Below are positions 1 to 6,268 of a DNA stretch of 8,895 nt, piece after piece. Positions within the stretch are counted from its first letter, which is position 1. Each line of letters starts with the position of its first letter. The notes under the pieces were generated by a model. It was not told the DNA's origin, searched no databases, and saw only the letters and a program-made list of their open reading frames with translations. The position numbers and the translations under genes are program-made. The stretch is taken from positions 1 through 8,895 of the forward strand of contig CACXBO010000089.1 of the NCBI GenBank assembly GCA_902765975.1. Reading direction: 5' to 3'. Origin of the DNA: Oscillospiraceae bacterium. Lineage in GTDB: Bacteria > Bacillota > Clostridia > Oscillospirales > Oscillospiraceae.

Positions 1-1
1 C

Positions 2-961
2 GATCCTTGCTATATAAGCGCTGCAATTAAGACCATAATTGAGGTCGCACCAAGAGGGGCTACGGTGGTGATTGAATCGACCGTAAGCCCAGGGACCATC
101 GACAGATTTGTGAGACCAGTTGTGGAAAACGGTGGTTTCATTATTGGTAAGGATATCCACTTGGCGCATGCTCCTGAACGCATCATTCCAGGAAACATGA
201 TAAGCGAACTTTTGTATAACAACAGGACCATTGGAGCAGACGATATAACGGTTGGGGAACGTATAAAAGAGCTTTATGCCAGTTTCTGCCAAGGGGAAAT
301 AGTTGTGACTGATATTCGTACGGCGGAGATGACCAAAGTCGTGGAAAATACATTCCGTGACATCAATATTGCGTTTGCTAATGAGTTGCAGAAGATTTGT
401 CGGTCGGACGGTATGGACGTCCATGAAATTATCCGCATCGCTAATAAGCATCCTCGCGTAAACATACTTTCGCCTGGTCCTGGTGTCGGTGGCCACTGTA
501 TAAGTGTCGATCCTTGGTTTCTGGTGGGGGATTATCCTGAGCTTGCGCGGCTTGTACGTATCGCGCGCGAGACGAATGACTCAATGCCAGAGTATGTGCT
601 CAATCGTGCTTTCAGTATCATGCAAGAGGTCGGCATAGACTCTTCGGCAAAGGTGGGGATTTATGGTTTGACCTACAAGGAAGATGTGGACGATGTAAGA
701 GAGAGTCCGACGCTACAGATGCTTGAGAGTATGGAACGCCATCTTTGCAAGAGTGCTTGCAAGGTCTACGATCCATGGGTCGAAACTGACATAGTGCCCA
801 ATCAGATGCATTCGCTTGATGATTTTCTGGATGGACTTGAAATGGTTATTGTAATGGTGGGTCACTCCCAGATTAAAGACGACCCATCGGTCTTAGGTGA
901 CATCGTGTTGTTAGATACGTGCAACGTTTGTGGCGCAGGTGATAAAGTTTACAAGCTTTAA
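2..961 (+). CDS. wecC: UDP-N-acetyl-D-mannosamine dehydrogenase, 5'-partial
   Basis: This enzyme oxidises UDP-ManNAc to UDP-ManNAcA in two NAD-dependent steps, in the cytoplasm, supplying an acidic sugar for capsule or wall polymers. The reading frame is open from base 2 to the left edge, so the gene starts outside the window. The 319 residues present lack roughly the first 90-100 of a family that usually has about 400-420, including the Rossmann GxGxxG motif. Seen here are HAPERIIPG, which is typical of the WecC branch, the helix EMTKVVENTFRDIN with the conserved Lys and Asn, and the catalytic-Cys motif GGHCISVDPW (Cys codon at 497-499). A C-terminal UDP-binding domain follows, with GLTYKEDVDDVRESP. 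wecB begins 18 bases downstream, and the pair forms the UDP-ManNAcA branch. Base composition is lower in GC than the rest of the window (about 48% in four sampled lines), with more TTG, CTT and GGT codons. WecC is preferred over UDP-glucose dehydrogenase because of the HAPER motif and the wecB neighbour. Confidence 0.9.
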   Translation, partial: DPCYISAAIKTIIEVAPRGATVVIESTVSPGTIDRFVRPVVENGGFIIGKDIHLAHAPERIIPGNMISELLYNNRTIGADDITVGERIKELYASFCQGEIVVTDIRTAEMTKVVENTFRDINIAFANELQKICRSDGMDVHEIIRIANKHPRVNILSPGPGVGGHCISVDPWFLVGDYPELARLVRIARETNDSMPEYVLNRAFSIMQEVGIDSSAKVGIYGLTYKEDVDDVRESPTLQMLESMERHLCKSACKVYDPWVETDIVPNQMHSLDDFLDGLEMVIVMVGHSQIKDDPSVLGDIVLLDTCNVCGAGDKVYKL

Positions 962-968
962 CATTAGT

Positions 969-974
969 GGTGAT
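969..974 (+). promoter_or_regulatory. weak ribosome binding site of wecB
   Basis: GGTGAT lies five bases before the wecB ATG at 980. It is a poor match compared with GGAGG or AGGGGAGG at other genes in the window. Because wecC stops at 961, wecB translation may depend partly on ribosomes arriving from wecC. No promoter-like sequence is evident in the 18-base gap. Confidence 0.5.
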
Positions 975-979
975 AAGCG

Positions 980-2098
980 ATGGAGCCAAACAGGATAAAA
1001 GTGCTGCTAGTTTTCGGCACGAGGCCGGAGGCAATAAAGATGTGCCCCCTCGTTAAGGAGCTTAAAAGCCGAAGAAGCGTTGAAACGATCGTCTGCGTAA
1101 CCGGTCAGCACCGGGAGATGCTAAAGCAGGTGCTCGACGTTTTCAGGGTCGAGCCGGATTTCGACCTCGATATAATGAACGCCGGCCAGACTCTCTTCGA
1201 CGTTACGGAGAAGGTCATGAGCGGTATGCGCGAGGTCATCGACAGGGTCGAGCCGGACGTTATACTCGTGCACGGAGACACGACAACCACCTTCGCCGCC
1301 GCTCTCTCGGCATTTTATATGAACGTGCCCGTCGGGCACGTTGAGGCGGGGCTTCGCACCTACGACGTGCATTCGCCATACCCCGAGGAGTTCAACCGTC
1401 AGGCTGTCGGCTCGATAGCCGATTTCAACTTCGCGCCAACCGAGCTTGCAAAGGAGAACCTTCTGCGCGAGGGCAAAAAGCCGGATAGCATTTTCGTCAC
1501 CGGAAACACGGCGATAGACGCCCTCGGCACGACCGTCGTGGAGGAATTCAGCCACCCGGACCTCGACTGGGCTGACGGCTCCCGCCTCGTCATCCTCACG
1601 GCGCACAGGCGCGAGAGCTGGGGCGAGCCGCTCCACGCTATCTTCCGCGGCATACGCAGAGTGGTAGAGGAGTTTCCCGACGTGAAGGTGCTCTACCCGA
1701 TCCACTTAAACCCGCTCGTCAGAAAGGCGGCGGACGCCACCCTCGCCGGCTGCGACCGGATAAAGCTCACCGAGCCGATGGACGTTATGATGTTCCACAA
1801 CTTCCTCGCCCGCTCCTATATGATACTGACCGACTCCGGCGGCATTCAGGAGGAGGCTCCCTCCCTCGGAAAGCCCGTGCTGGTGCTGCGCGACGTAACC
1901 GAGAGACCGGAGGGCGTCGCCGCAGGCACTCTCAAGGTGATCGGAACGAGGGAGGAGAACATATACCGGGAGTTCAAGGCCCTGCTGACAGACGAAAAGC
2001 TTTACGACTCCATGAGCCGCGCCAAAAACCCCTACGGCGACGGTCTCGCCTCGAAGCGCATCGCGGATATACTTATCTACGGGAAAACGAGGGTCTGA
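980..2098 (+). CDS. wecB: UDP-N-acetylglucosamine 2-epimerase (non-hydrolysing)
   Basis: Cytoplasmic enzyme that interconverts UDP-GlcNAc and UDP-ManNAc, the substrate of the neighbouring WecC. At 372 residues it has the normal family length and looks complete. It has the GT-B-like two-domain fold signatures: GTRPEAIK at 13-20, HGDTTTT around D100, GHVEAGLRT with E122, YPEEFNRQ (E136, R140), TGNTAIDAL, TAHRRES with H209, and the C-terminal UDP-binding stretch LTDSGGIQEEAPSLGKP followed by RDVTERPEG. D100, E122, E136 and R140 line up with D95, E117, E131 and R135 of the E. coli enzyme, so catalysis should be intact. The hydrolysing NeuC type is less likely given the adjacent dehydrogenase. The order wecC-wecB is the reverse of E. 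coli. GC rises from about 45% over the junction to above 60% within the first 150 bases of the gene. It is the last gene before a strong terminator. Confidence 0.95.
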   Translation: MEPNRIKVLLVFGTRPEAIKMCPLVKELKSRRSVETIVCVTGQHREMLKQVLDVFRVEPDFDLDIMNAGQTLFDVTEKVMSGMREVIDRVEPDVILVHGDTTTTFAAALSAFYMNVPVGHVEAGLRTYDVHSPYPEEFNRQAVGSIADFNFAPTELAKENLLREGKKPDSIFVTGNTAIDALGTTVVEEFSHPDLDWADGSRLVILTAHRRESWGEPLHAIFRGIRRVVEEFPDVKVLYPIHLNPLVRKAADATLAGCDRIKLTEPMDVMMFHNFLARSYMILTDSGGIQEEAPSLGKPVLVLRDVTERPEGVAAGTLKVIGTREENIYREFKALLTDEKLYDSMSRAKNPYGDGLASKRIADILIYGKTRV

Positions 2099-2101
2099 TA
2101 A

Positions 2102-2163
2102 TAAAAAAACTGCGTCCCCTTCACTGCCCGCGGCGGTGAAGAATGGGACGCAGATATTTTTTA
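2102..2163. terminator. bidirectional terminator between wecB and the cyclophilin gene
   Basis: Two arms, CTGCGTCCC (2110-2118) and GGGACGCAG (2145-2153), pair perfectly. Inside them CTTCAC pairs with GTGAAG, and a further TGCC/GGCG pairing leaves a CGC loop. A three-base AAT bulge sits on the right arm. An A-tract (2103-2109) lies to the left and a T-tract (2157-2162) to the right, so either strand ends in a U-run after the stem. It starts four bases after the wecB stop and ends just before the stop of the convergent cyclophilin gene, so one hairpin serves both. Confidence 0.9.
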
Positions 2164-2164
2164 T

Positions 2165-2878
2165 TCAGCCTTCCCGGATCGTAATGCTCTCGATAACGGG
2201 CTGCTCGGCGGCGGGTATGGTGCCGTTATTGTCTACTGGCTTCGCCTCCGCGCAGATGCGGTCAACTATGTCCATTCCGCTCGTTACCTTTCCGAAGCCG
2301 GCGTACTGACCGTCGAGATAGACAGAGTCGGACTGAACGATGAAGAACTGGCTCGAGGCGCTGTCCATATCCCCGCTGCTGCGCGCCATGGAGACCGTGC
2401 CGCGGACGTGGGACAGGTCGTTCTCAACTCCGTTCGCAGAAAACTCACCCTTTATAGTTGTGCCGGAGCCGCCCTTGCCGTTGCCCTCCGGGTCTCCGCC
2501 CTGCATCATAAAGCCGTCCATTATCCGGTGGAAGGTCAGTCCGTCGTAAAAGCCGGAACGGGCGAGACTTACGAAATTATCCACGGTGATCGGCGCCTTG
2601 TCGGGGTACAGCTCTAACGAGACCGTTCCGTAGTCCTTTATCGCTATATCCGCGTAGTATACGTCCGCAGCAGTATCAGCAGCGGGAGCGGTATCCTGCT
2701 TCACGGACTTATTAGTCCCGGAGGTCGCCTTTATGAGCATCACGATACCGACGGCGACGATCGCCAGCACGAGTATAGAGAGGGCGAGATAGAGATACAG
2801 CTTCATGTCCTGCCGCTTCTGGATTACTTCCTTCTTGGGCGTTATCGCAGCGCCTGCTTTTTTCTTCTTATTTGCCAT
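2165..2878 (-). CDS. membrane-anchored cyclophilin-type peptidyl-prolyl cis-trans isomerase
   Basis: Catalyses cis-trans isomerisation of X-Pro bonds during protein folding. The 237 residues comprise a lysine-rich N-terminus (1-26), one hydrophobic segment at about 27-49, a polar linker rich in Ala, Thr and Asp (51-73), and a cyclophilin domain from about 75. The positive N-terminus and absence of a lipobox Cys predict an N-in, C-out anchor, which places the isomerase outside the membrane. Active-site residues are present: FHRIMDGFMMQGGD gives R118, F123, M124 and Q126 (R55, F60, M61 and Q63 of human CypA), and SQFFI gives Q177 and F179. The cyclosporin-contact Trp of CypA is Tyr187 here, as is common in bacteria, and the His126 equivalent is Tyr192. 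GGAGGGT at 2883-2889 precedes ATG 2878. It lies 45 bases downstream of the AraC gene on the same strand, with a promoter of its own. Its substrates cannot be told from context. Confidence 0.92.
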   Translation of the reverse strand: MANKKKKAGAAITPKKEVIQKRQDMKLYLYLALSILVLAIVAVGIVMLIKATSGTNKSVKQDTAPAADTAADVYYADIAIKDYGTVSLELYPDKAPITVDNFVSLARSGFYDGLTFHRIMDGFMMQGGDPEGNGKGGSGTTIKGEFSANGVENDLSHVRGTVSMARSSGDMDSASSQFFIVQSDSVYLDGQYAGFGKVTSGMDIVDRICAEAKPVDNNGTIPAAEQPVIESITIREG

Positions 2879-2905
2879 TTTGACCCTCCGTTGTTTTCTA
2901 TCGGT

Positions 2906-2934
2906 ATTTTACACCGGTCCTGCCTAAAGCTCAA
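2906..2934 (-). promoter_or_regulatory. sigma-A-type promoter for the cyclophilin gene
   Basis: On the minus strand, TTGAGC (2929-2934) is followed by exactly 17 bases and then TAAAAT (2906-2911). These match the consensus hexamers at 4 of 6 and 5 of 6 positions. The -35 box overlaps the last codons of the AraC gene, whose stop is at 2924-2926. Transcription would start near 2899, leaving a leader of about 20 bases that contains the GGAGGGT ribosome site. The cyclophilin gene can therefore be expressed independently of the regulator. Confidence 0.6.
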
Positions 2935-3802
2935 CACTTTTTCTGTATTCTCTCGGCGACAGACCGTATCTGAGCTTGAAGCTCCGAATAAAGTAGCTCA
3001 GGTTGTTGAAGCCGCAGTTCATGGCGATATCGCTTATCCTTCCGCTCGACTCCCTCAGAAGATAGGAGGCGTAGCTCAGGCGGTAGTCCATAAGATAGCC
3101 GTTGAAGGTGCTGCCCGTCTCTTCGCGGAAAAAGCGCATGAAGTGAGAGAGGCTGTAGCCCGCTATCTGCGCCGCCGTCTCAAGGCTTATCTCCTCGGAG
3201 TAGTGCTCTCGCACATAGCTTATGACGCGCTTAAGCGCCTCGTCGTGCGTTTTCTTCGTCTCCTCCTCGCGGCTTTTCCTGTGAGAATAGAAGGCGTAAA
3301 GCAAAAGCAGGAGCCTGCTCTTCACGAGGAGGGAATACCCCTCCTTCATCTCGGAGCAGAGCGCGTCCAGCTCCTCGAGGATCGGGGCGACCTCTGAGTG
3401 AAGCGCCGTTCCCGGCTCTATCGGACGCTCGAAAATAAGCTCCGACGAGCGCAGAGGAGCGAACACGTTCGCCCTCGCCCAGTCGTTCTCGTCCGTGGAC
3501 TCGACGGTGGAGAGAGAAAAGATGATATTTTCATATTCCATTCGTCCCTCGCCGCACTCTATCGAATGCACCTCGCCCGGAAGTATCGGAACGACCGAGC
3601 CGCCCTTGACCTCCGCCGACCTTGCGCCGAAGGTCACTCTGCCCCGCCCGCTCTTTATGCGGATTATCTCCATTTCATCGTGCCAATGCGGATCAACTTT
3701 CGGAAAACTGTCCGGTATTGCGCAGTCGTAGACGTTGTATCTGAAGCCCGGACGCCCGTGCGCCTTGTTCTCGTGGTACTGCAGGTATTCGCTCAGCTCC
3801 AC
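2924..3802 (-). CDS. AraC-family transcriptional regulator with N-terminal cupin
   Basis: One-component DNA-binding regulator, 292 residues from the start chosen here. The N-terminal cupin/AraC-binding domain (about 20-100) contains HWHDEMEI (39-46) and PGEVH (75-79). Such domains usually bind a small molecule, often a sugar. The C-terminal region (about 187-290) carries two helix-turn-helix motifs: ISLETAAQIAGYSLSHFMRFF, and RISDIAMNCGFNN followed by the family signature ending LSPREYR. The frame also has a GTG at 3818-3820, which would add six residues. I prefer GTG 3800-3802 because AGGGGAGG (3810-3817) sits seven bases before it, and would fall inside the coding sequence if the upstream GTG were used. 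The gene is divergent from glgP-malQ, so control of alpha-glucan use is a fair guess, but the ligand is unknown. Confidence 0.9.
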   Translation of the reverse strand: MELSEYLQYHENKAHGRPGFRYNVYDCAIPDSFPKVDPHWHDEMEIIRIKSGRGRVTFGARSAEVKGGSVVPILPGEVHSIECGEGRMEYENIIFSLSTVESTDENDWARANVFAPLRSSELIFERPIEPGTALHSEVAPILEELDALCSEMKEGYSLLVKSRLLLLLYAFYSHRKSREEETKKTHDEALKRVISYVREHYSEEISLETAAQIAGYSLSHFMRFFREETGSTFNGYLMDYRLSYASYLLRESSGRISDIAMNCGFNNLSYFIRSFKLRYGLSPREYRKSVEL

Positions 3803-3809
3803 CTTTTTG

Positions 3810-3817
3810 CCTCCCCT
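3810..3817 (-). promoter_or_regulatory. strong Shine-Dalgarno that decides the AraC start
   Basis: AGGGGAGG on the minus strand is separated by seven bases (CAAAAAG) from GTG at 3802-3800. The alternative upstream GTG (3820-3818) overlaps this element and has no purine-rich site before it. Confidence 0.75.
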
Positions 3818-3831
3818 CACGATTTGATAGT

Positions 3832-3861
3832 ATTGTACAACTTTTCGCCCTCAGAATGCAA
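3832..3861 (-). promoter_or_regulatory. candidate promoter of the AraC-family gene
   Basis: On the minus strand TTGCAT (3856-3861) and TACAAT (3832-3837) are 18 bases apart. The -10 matches the consensus at 5 of 6 positions; the -35 keeps only the TTG core. Transcription would begin near 3825, so the upstream GTG at 3820 would have almost no leader. That agrees with the downstream start. Confidence 0.45.
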
Positions 3862-3870
3862 GTATTATTT

Positions 3871-3900
3871 CACTTGAAGTGGTAAAATGTATGTACAATT
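3871..3900 (+). promoter_or_regulatory. candidate promoter/operator region of glgP
   Basis: CACTTGAAGTG (3871-3881) is a perfect 5-base inverted repeat around a central G, suitable as a small operator. Downstream are two possible -10 boxes, TAAAAT (3883-3888) and TACAAT (3894-3899). Neither has a good -35 at the right distance, as expected for an activator-dependent promoter. The second box lies in TGTACAAT, the mirror image of the box at the AraC promoter. Confidence 0.35.
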
Positions 3901-3924
3901 CTGCGATATTTCTTATCATCCAAT

Positions 3925-3929
3925 GGAGG
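3925..3929 (+). promoter_or_regulatory. ribosome binding site of glgP
   Basis: GGAGG lies 11 bases before ATG 3941, a slightly long spacing. No other in-frame start nearby has a better site. Confidence 0.7.
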
Positions 3930-3940
3930 TACGATAGAAT

Positions 3941-6190
3941 ATGAAAAAGCTTTGCGATTACACTCAGAAGCCCCTTTCAGAATCGTCCGACCTTGAGCTT
4001 TTCAACGCTCTTCTCAATCTCGTTTCCGACGAGGTGAAGGACAGAGGCTACAACGAAGGAAAGAAGAAGGTATACTACATCTCCGCGGAATTCCTTATTG
4101 GCAAGCTCCTCTCCAACAACCTCATAAACCTCGGGATCTACGGCGAGATAAAGGAGGAGCTGGAGGCAGCCGGCAAGAGCCTTGCCGAGCTTGAGGAGTT
4201 TGAGCACGAGCCCAGCCTCGGAAACGGCGGTCTCGGCCGTCTTGCCGCCTGCTTTATAGATTCGATGGCTACTCTCGGTCTTCCCGCCGACGGCGTCGGT
4301 CTCGCCTACCACTGCGGACTTTTCAAGCAGAACTTTGTCAACGGCCGTCAGTACGAGACCCCCGACTACTGGCTCACCTGGGGCACGGAGAGCTGGATGC
4401 GCCGCACCGACAAGCACTATGACATCGAGGTCGGCGGCTACAAGCTCCGCTCCACCATGTATGAGATAGACGTTACCGGCTACCGCTCCAAGTGCGGAAG
4501 GCTCCGTCTCTTCGACATCGACTCCATCGACGAGCGCCTTATAAAGAACCGCATCCAGTTCGACAAGGGCGACCTTCTCAAGAATCTCACCCTCTTCCTC
4601 TACCCCGACGATTCCGACGAGGCGGGAAGGCTGCTCAGAGTCTATCAGGAATACTTCATGAGCGCTAACGCCGCTCAGCTCATCCTCGAGGAGGCTGAGG
4701 CGAAGGGCTCCAACATACACGACCTATACGATTACGCTGCCGTTCAGATAAACGACACGCATCCGACCTTCGTTATCCCCGAGCTCATCCGCCTTATGAC
4801 CGCCCGCGGCATTACCGAGGAGGAGGCTTACGAGATAGTCACCAAGGTCTGCGCCTACACGAACCACACCATCCTCGCGGAGGCTCTTGAGAAGTGGCCG
4901 AGATACTATCTTGAGAAGGCAGTTCCTCATATGCTCCCGATAATCGACAGGATGAACGCCTATATCGCCGGAAAATACTCCGAGCCCTTCGTCCAGATCA
5001 TCGACCGGGACAACAAAATACACATGGCGAATATCGACATCCATTTCTCGCATATGGTAAACGGCGTTGCAAGGCTCCACACCGAGATACTCAAGGCCTC
5101 CGAGCTTAAGCCGTTCTACGACATATATCCCGACAAGTTCCACAACAAGACAAACGGCATCACCTTCCGCCGCTGGCTCCGCGCCTCCAACCACGAGCTC
5201 TCCGATATCATCAGCGCGCGGATCGGCAAGGATTGGATAAAGGACGCGGACGAGCTTGAAAAGCTCCTGCCCTACGCCGACGACGATCAGTTCCTCACCG
5301 AGCTTCTCGAGGTCAAGCGCGGCAAGAAGGCGGCCTTTGCCGCTTACGTCAAGCGTCATCAGGGCATCGAGGTTAACCCCGAAGCCGTGTTCGACGTCCA
5401 GTCCAAGCGTCTCCACGAGTATAAGCGCCAGCAGCTCAATCTGCTCTGGGCGATCAACCTCTACCACGAAATAAAGTCCGGACACAGGCCGGTCCGTCCC
5501 GTCACCCTCTTCTTCGGCGCGAAGGCCGCTCCGGCTTACGTCACCGCGAAGGATATAATCCACGCGATAATCACCTTCGGCGAGGTCGTCCGCTCCGATT
5601 CCGAGGTCGCGCCCTGGCTCAACGTCGTTATGCTTGAGAACTACAACGTATCCATGGCGGAGAAGCTCATTCCCGCGGCCGACATCTCCGAGCAGATATC
5701 CCTTGCCTCCAAGGAGGCGAGCGGCACCGGCAATATGAAGTTCATGCTCAACGGCGCCGTCACTCTCGGCACTATGGACGGAGCGAACGTCGAGATCTGC
5801 GAGCTTGTCGGAGAGGACAACATCTTCACCTTCGGCAAGAGCTCCGACGAGGTCATCAGGGCCTACGCTGAGCACAGCTACAACGCTTACCACTACTATG
5901 AGTCCAATCCGAGGCTTCGCGCCGCCGTCGATTTCCTCGTCGGTCATGAGATGCTCTGCCGCGGCGACGAGGGCGTGCTCAGAAGGCTGCACGGCGAGCT
6001 TATCGGCAAGGACTGGTTCATGACCTTCCCCGACTTCGAGGATTACTGCGCGAAGAAGGCCGCCGCCCTCGCCGCTTACGAGGACAGAAGGGCCTGGGCG
6101 AAGAAGATGACCGTCAATATCGCAAAAGCGGGCTACTTCTCCTCCGACCGCACCATCAAGCAGTACAACGACGACGTCTGGGGCGTATAA
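3941..6190 (+). CDS. glgP: glycogen/maltodextrin phosphorylase (GT35)
   Basis: PLP-dependent enzyme that removes glucose from the non-reducing end of glycogen, starch or maltodextrin with phosphate, giving glucose-1-phosphate in the cytoplasm. At 749 residues it is shorter than the 800-plus residues of E. coli and animal enzymes. The loss is mainly in the N-terminal half, where the VxGY region is compact (RSTMYEIDVTGYRSKCGRLRLF on inspection), as I recall for clostridial members. Signatures in order: EPSLGNGGLGRLAACF with the phosphate/active-site glycine loop, INDTHPTFVIPEL, NKTNGITFRRWL, FDVQSKRLHEYKRQ, GAKAAPAYVTAK, and the PLP motif KEASGTGNMKF with the Schiff-base Lys at 600, followed by GTMDGANVEI. 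All core motifs are intact. No animal-type N-terminal phosphorylation segment is visible. malQ follows 78 bases downstream on the same strand. Glycogen and maltodextrin preference cannot be separated by sequence alone. Confidence 0.95.
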   Translation: MKKLCDYTQKPLSESSDLELFNALLNLVSDEVKDRGYNEGKKKVYYISAEFLIGKLLSNNLINLGIYGEIKEELEAAGKSLAELEEFEHEPSLGNGGLGRLAACFIDSMATLGLPADGVGLAYHCGLFKQNFVNGRQYETPDYWLTWGTESWMRRTDKHYDIEVGGYKLRSTMYEIDVTGYRSKCGRLRLFDIDSIDERLIKNRIQFDKGDLLKNLTLFLYPDDSDEAGRLLRVYQEYFMSANAAQLILEEAEAKGSNIHDLYDYAAVQINDTHPTFVIPELIRLMTARGITEEEAYEIVTKVCAYTNHTILAEALEKWPRYYLEKAVPHMLPIIDRMNAYIAGKYSEPFVQIIDRDNKIHMANIDIHFSHMVNGVARLHTEILKASELKPFYDIYPDKFHNKTNGITFRRWLRASNHELSDIISARIGKDWIKDADELEKLLPYADDDQFLTELLEVKRGKKAAFAAYVKRHQGIEVNPEAVFDVQSKRLHEYKRQQLNLLWAINLYHEIKSGHRPVRPVTLFFGAKAAPAYVTAKDIIHAIITFGEVVRSDSEVAPWLNVVMLENYNVSMAEKLIPAADISEQISLASKEASGTGNMKFMLNGAVTLGTMDGANVEICELVGEDNIFTFGKSSDEVIRAYAEHSYNAYHYYESNPRLRAAVDFLVGHEMLCRGDEGVLRRLHGELIGKDWFMTFPDFEDYCAKKAAALAAYEDRRAWAKKMTVNIAKAGYFSSDRTIKQYNDDVWGV

Positions 6191-6213
6191 GAACAGCATT
6201 TTACCGACACGCT

Positions 6214-6240
6214 GAGCCGAGGGGTCTTGCCTCTCGGCTC
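6214..6240 (+). other. intercistronic hairpin between glgP and malQ, no U-tract
   Basis: GAGCCGAGGGG (6214-6224) pairs with CCTCTCGGCTC (6230-6240) around a TCTTG loop. This gives an 11-bp stem with one G-U pair. The bases that follow (TCGTACCGAATG) contain no T-run, so it does not look like an intrinsic terminator. It could protect the upstream glgP message from 3' decay or act as a processing or partial attenuation site, setting different levels of glgP and malQ. Confidence 0.65.
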
Positions 6241-6257
6241 TCGTACCGAATGAATAT

Positions 6258-6265
6258 GAGGTGAT
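6258..6265 (+). promoter_or_regulatory. ribosome binding site of malQ
   Basis: GAGGTGAT ends three bases before ATG 6269, with the GAGG core seven bases from the start. It lies 17 bases beyond the preceding hairpin, so the stem should not mask it. Confidence 0.75.
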
Positions 6266-6268
6266 ACG

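Noticed and set aside
1121..1705. A 194-codon minus-strand frame inside wecB
   Set aside because: It is antisense to the conserved epimerase motifs, has no ribosome site that I could see, and its composition is that of a shadow frame.
2891..3877. Plus-strand frames opposite the AraC gene (168 and 159 codons)
   Set aside because: They are complementary to the cupin and helix-turn-helix coding sequence. The minus-strand protein has clear family motifs and these do not.
3977..4720. A 247-codon minus-strand frame inside the 5' half of glgP
   Set aside because: It is a shadow of the phosphorylase coding sequence and matches no family I recognise.
6191..6268. A terminator between glgP and malQ
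   Set aside because: The hairpin at 6214-6240 is strong, but no T-run follows it. malQ is in the same direction with a good ribosome site shortly after, so read-through is more likely.
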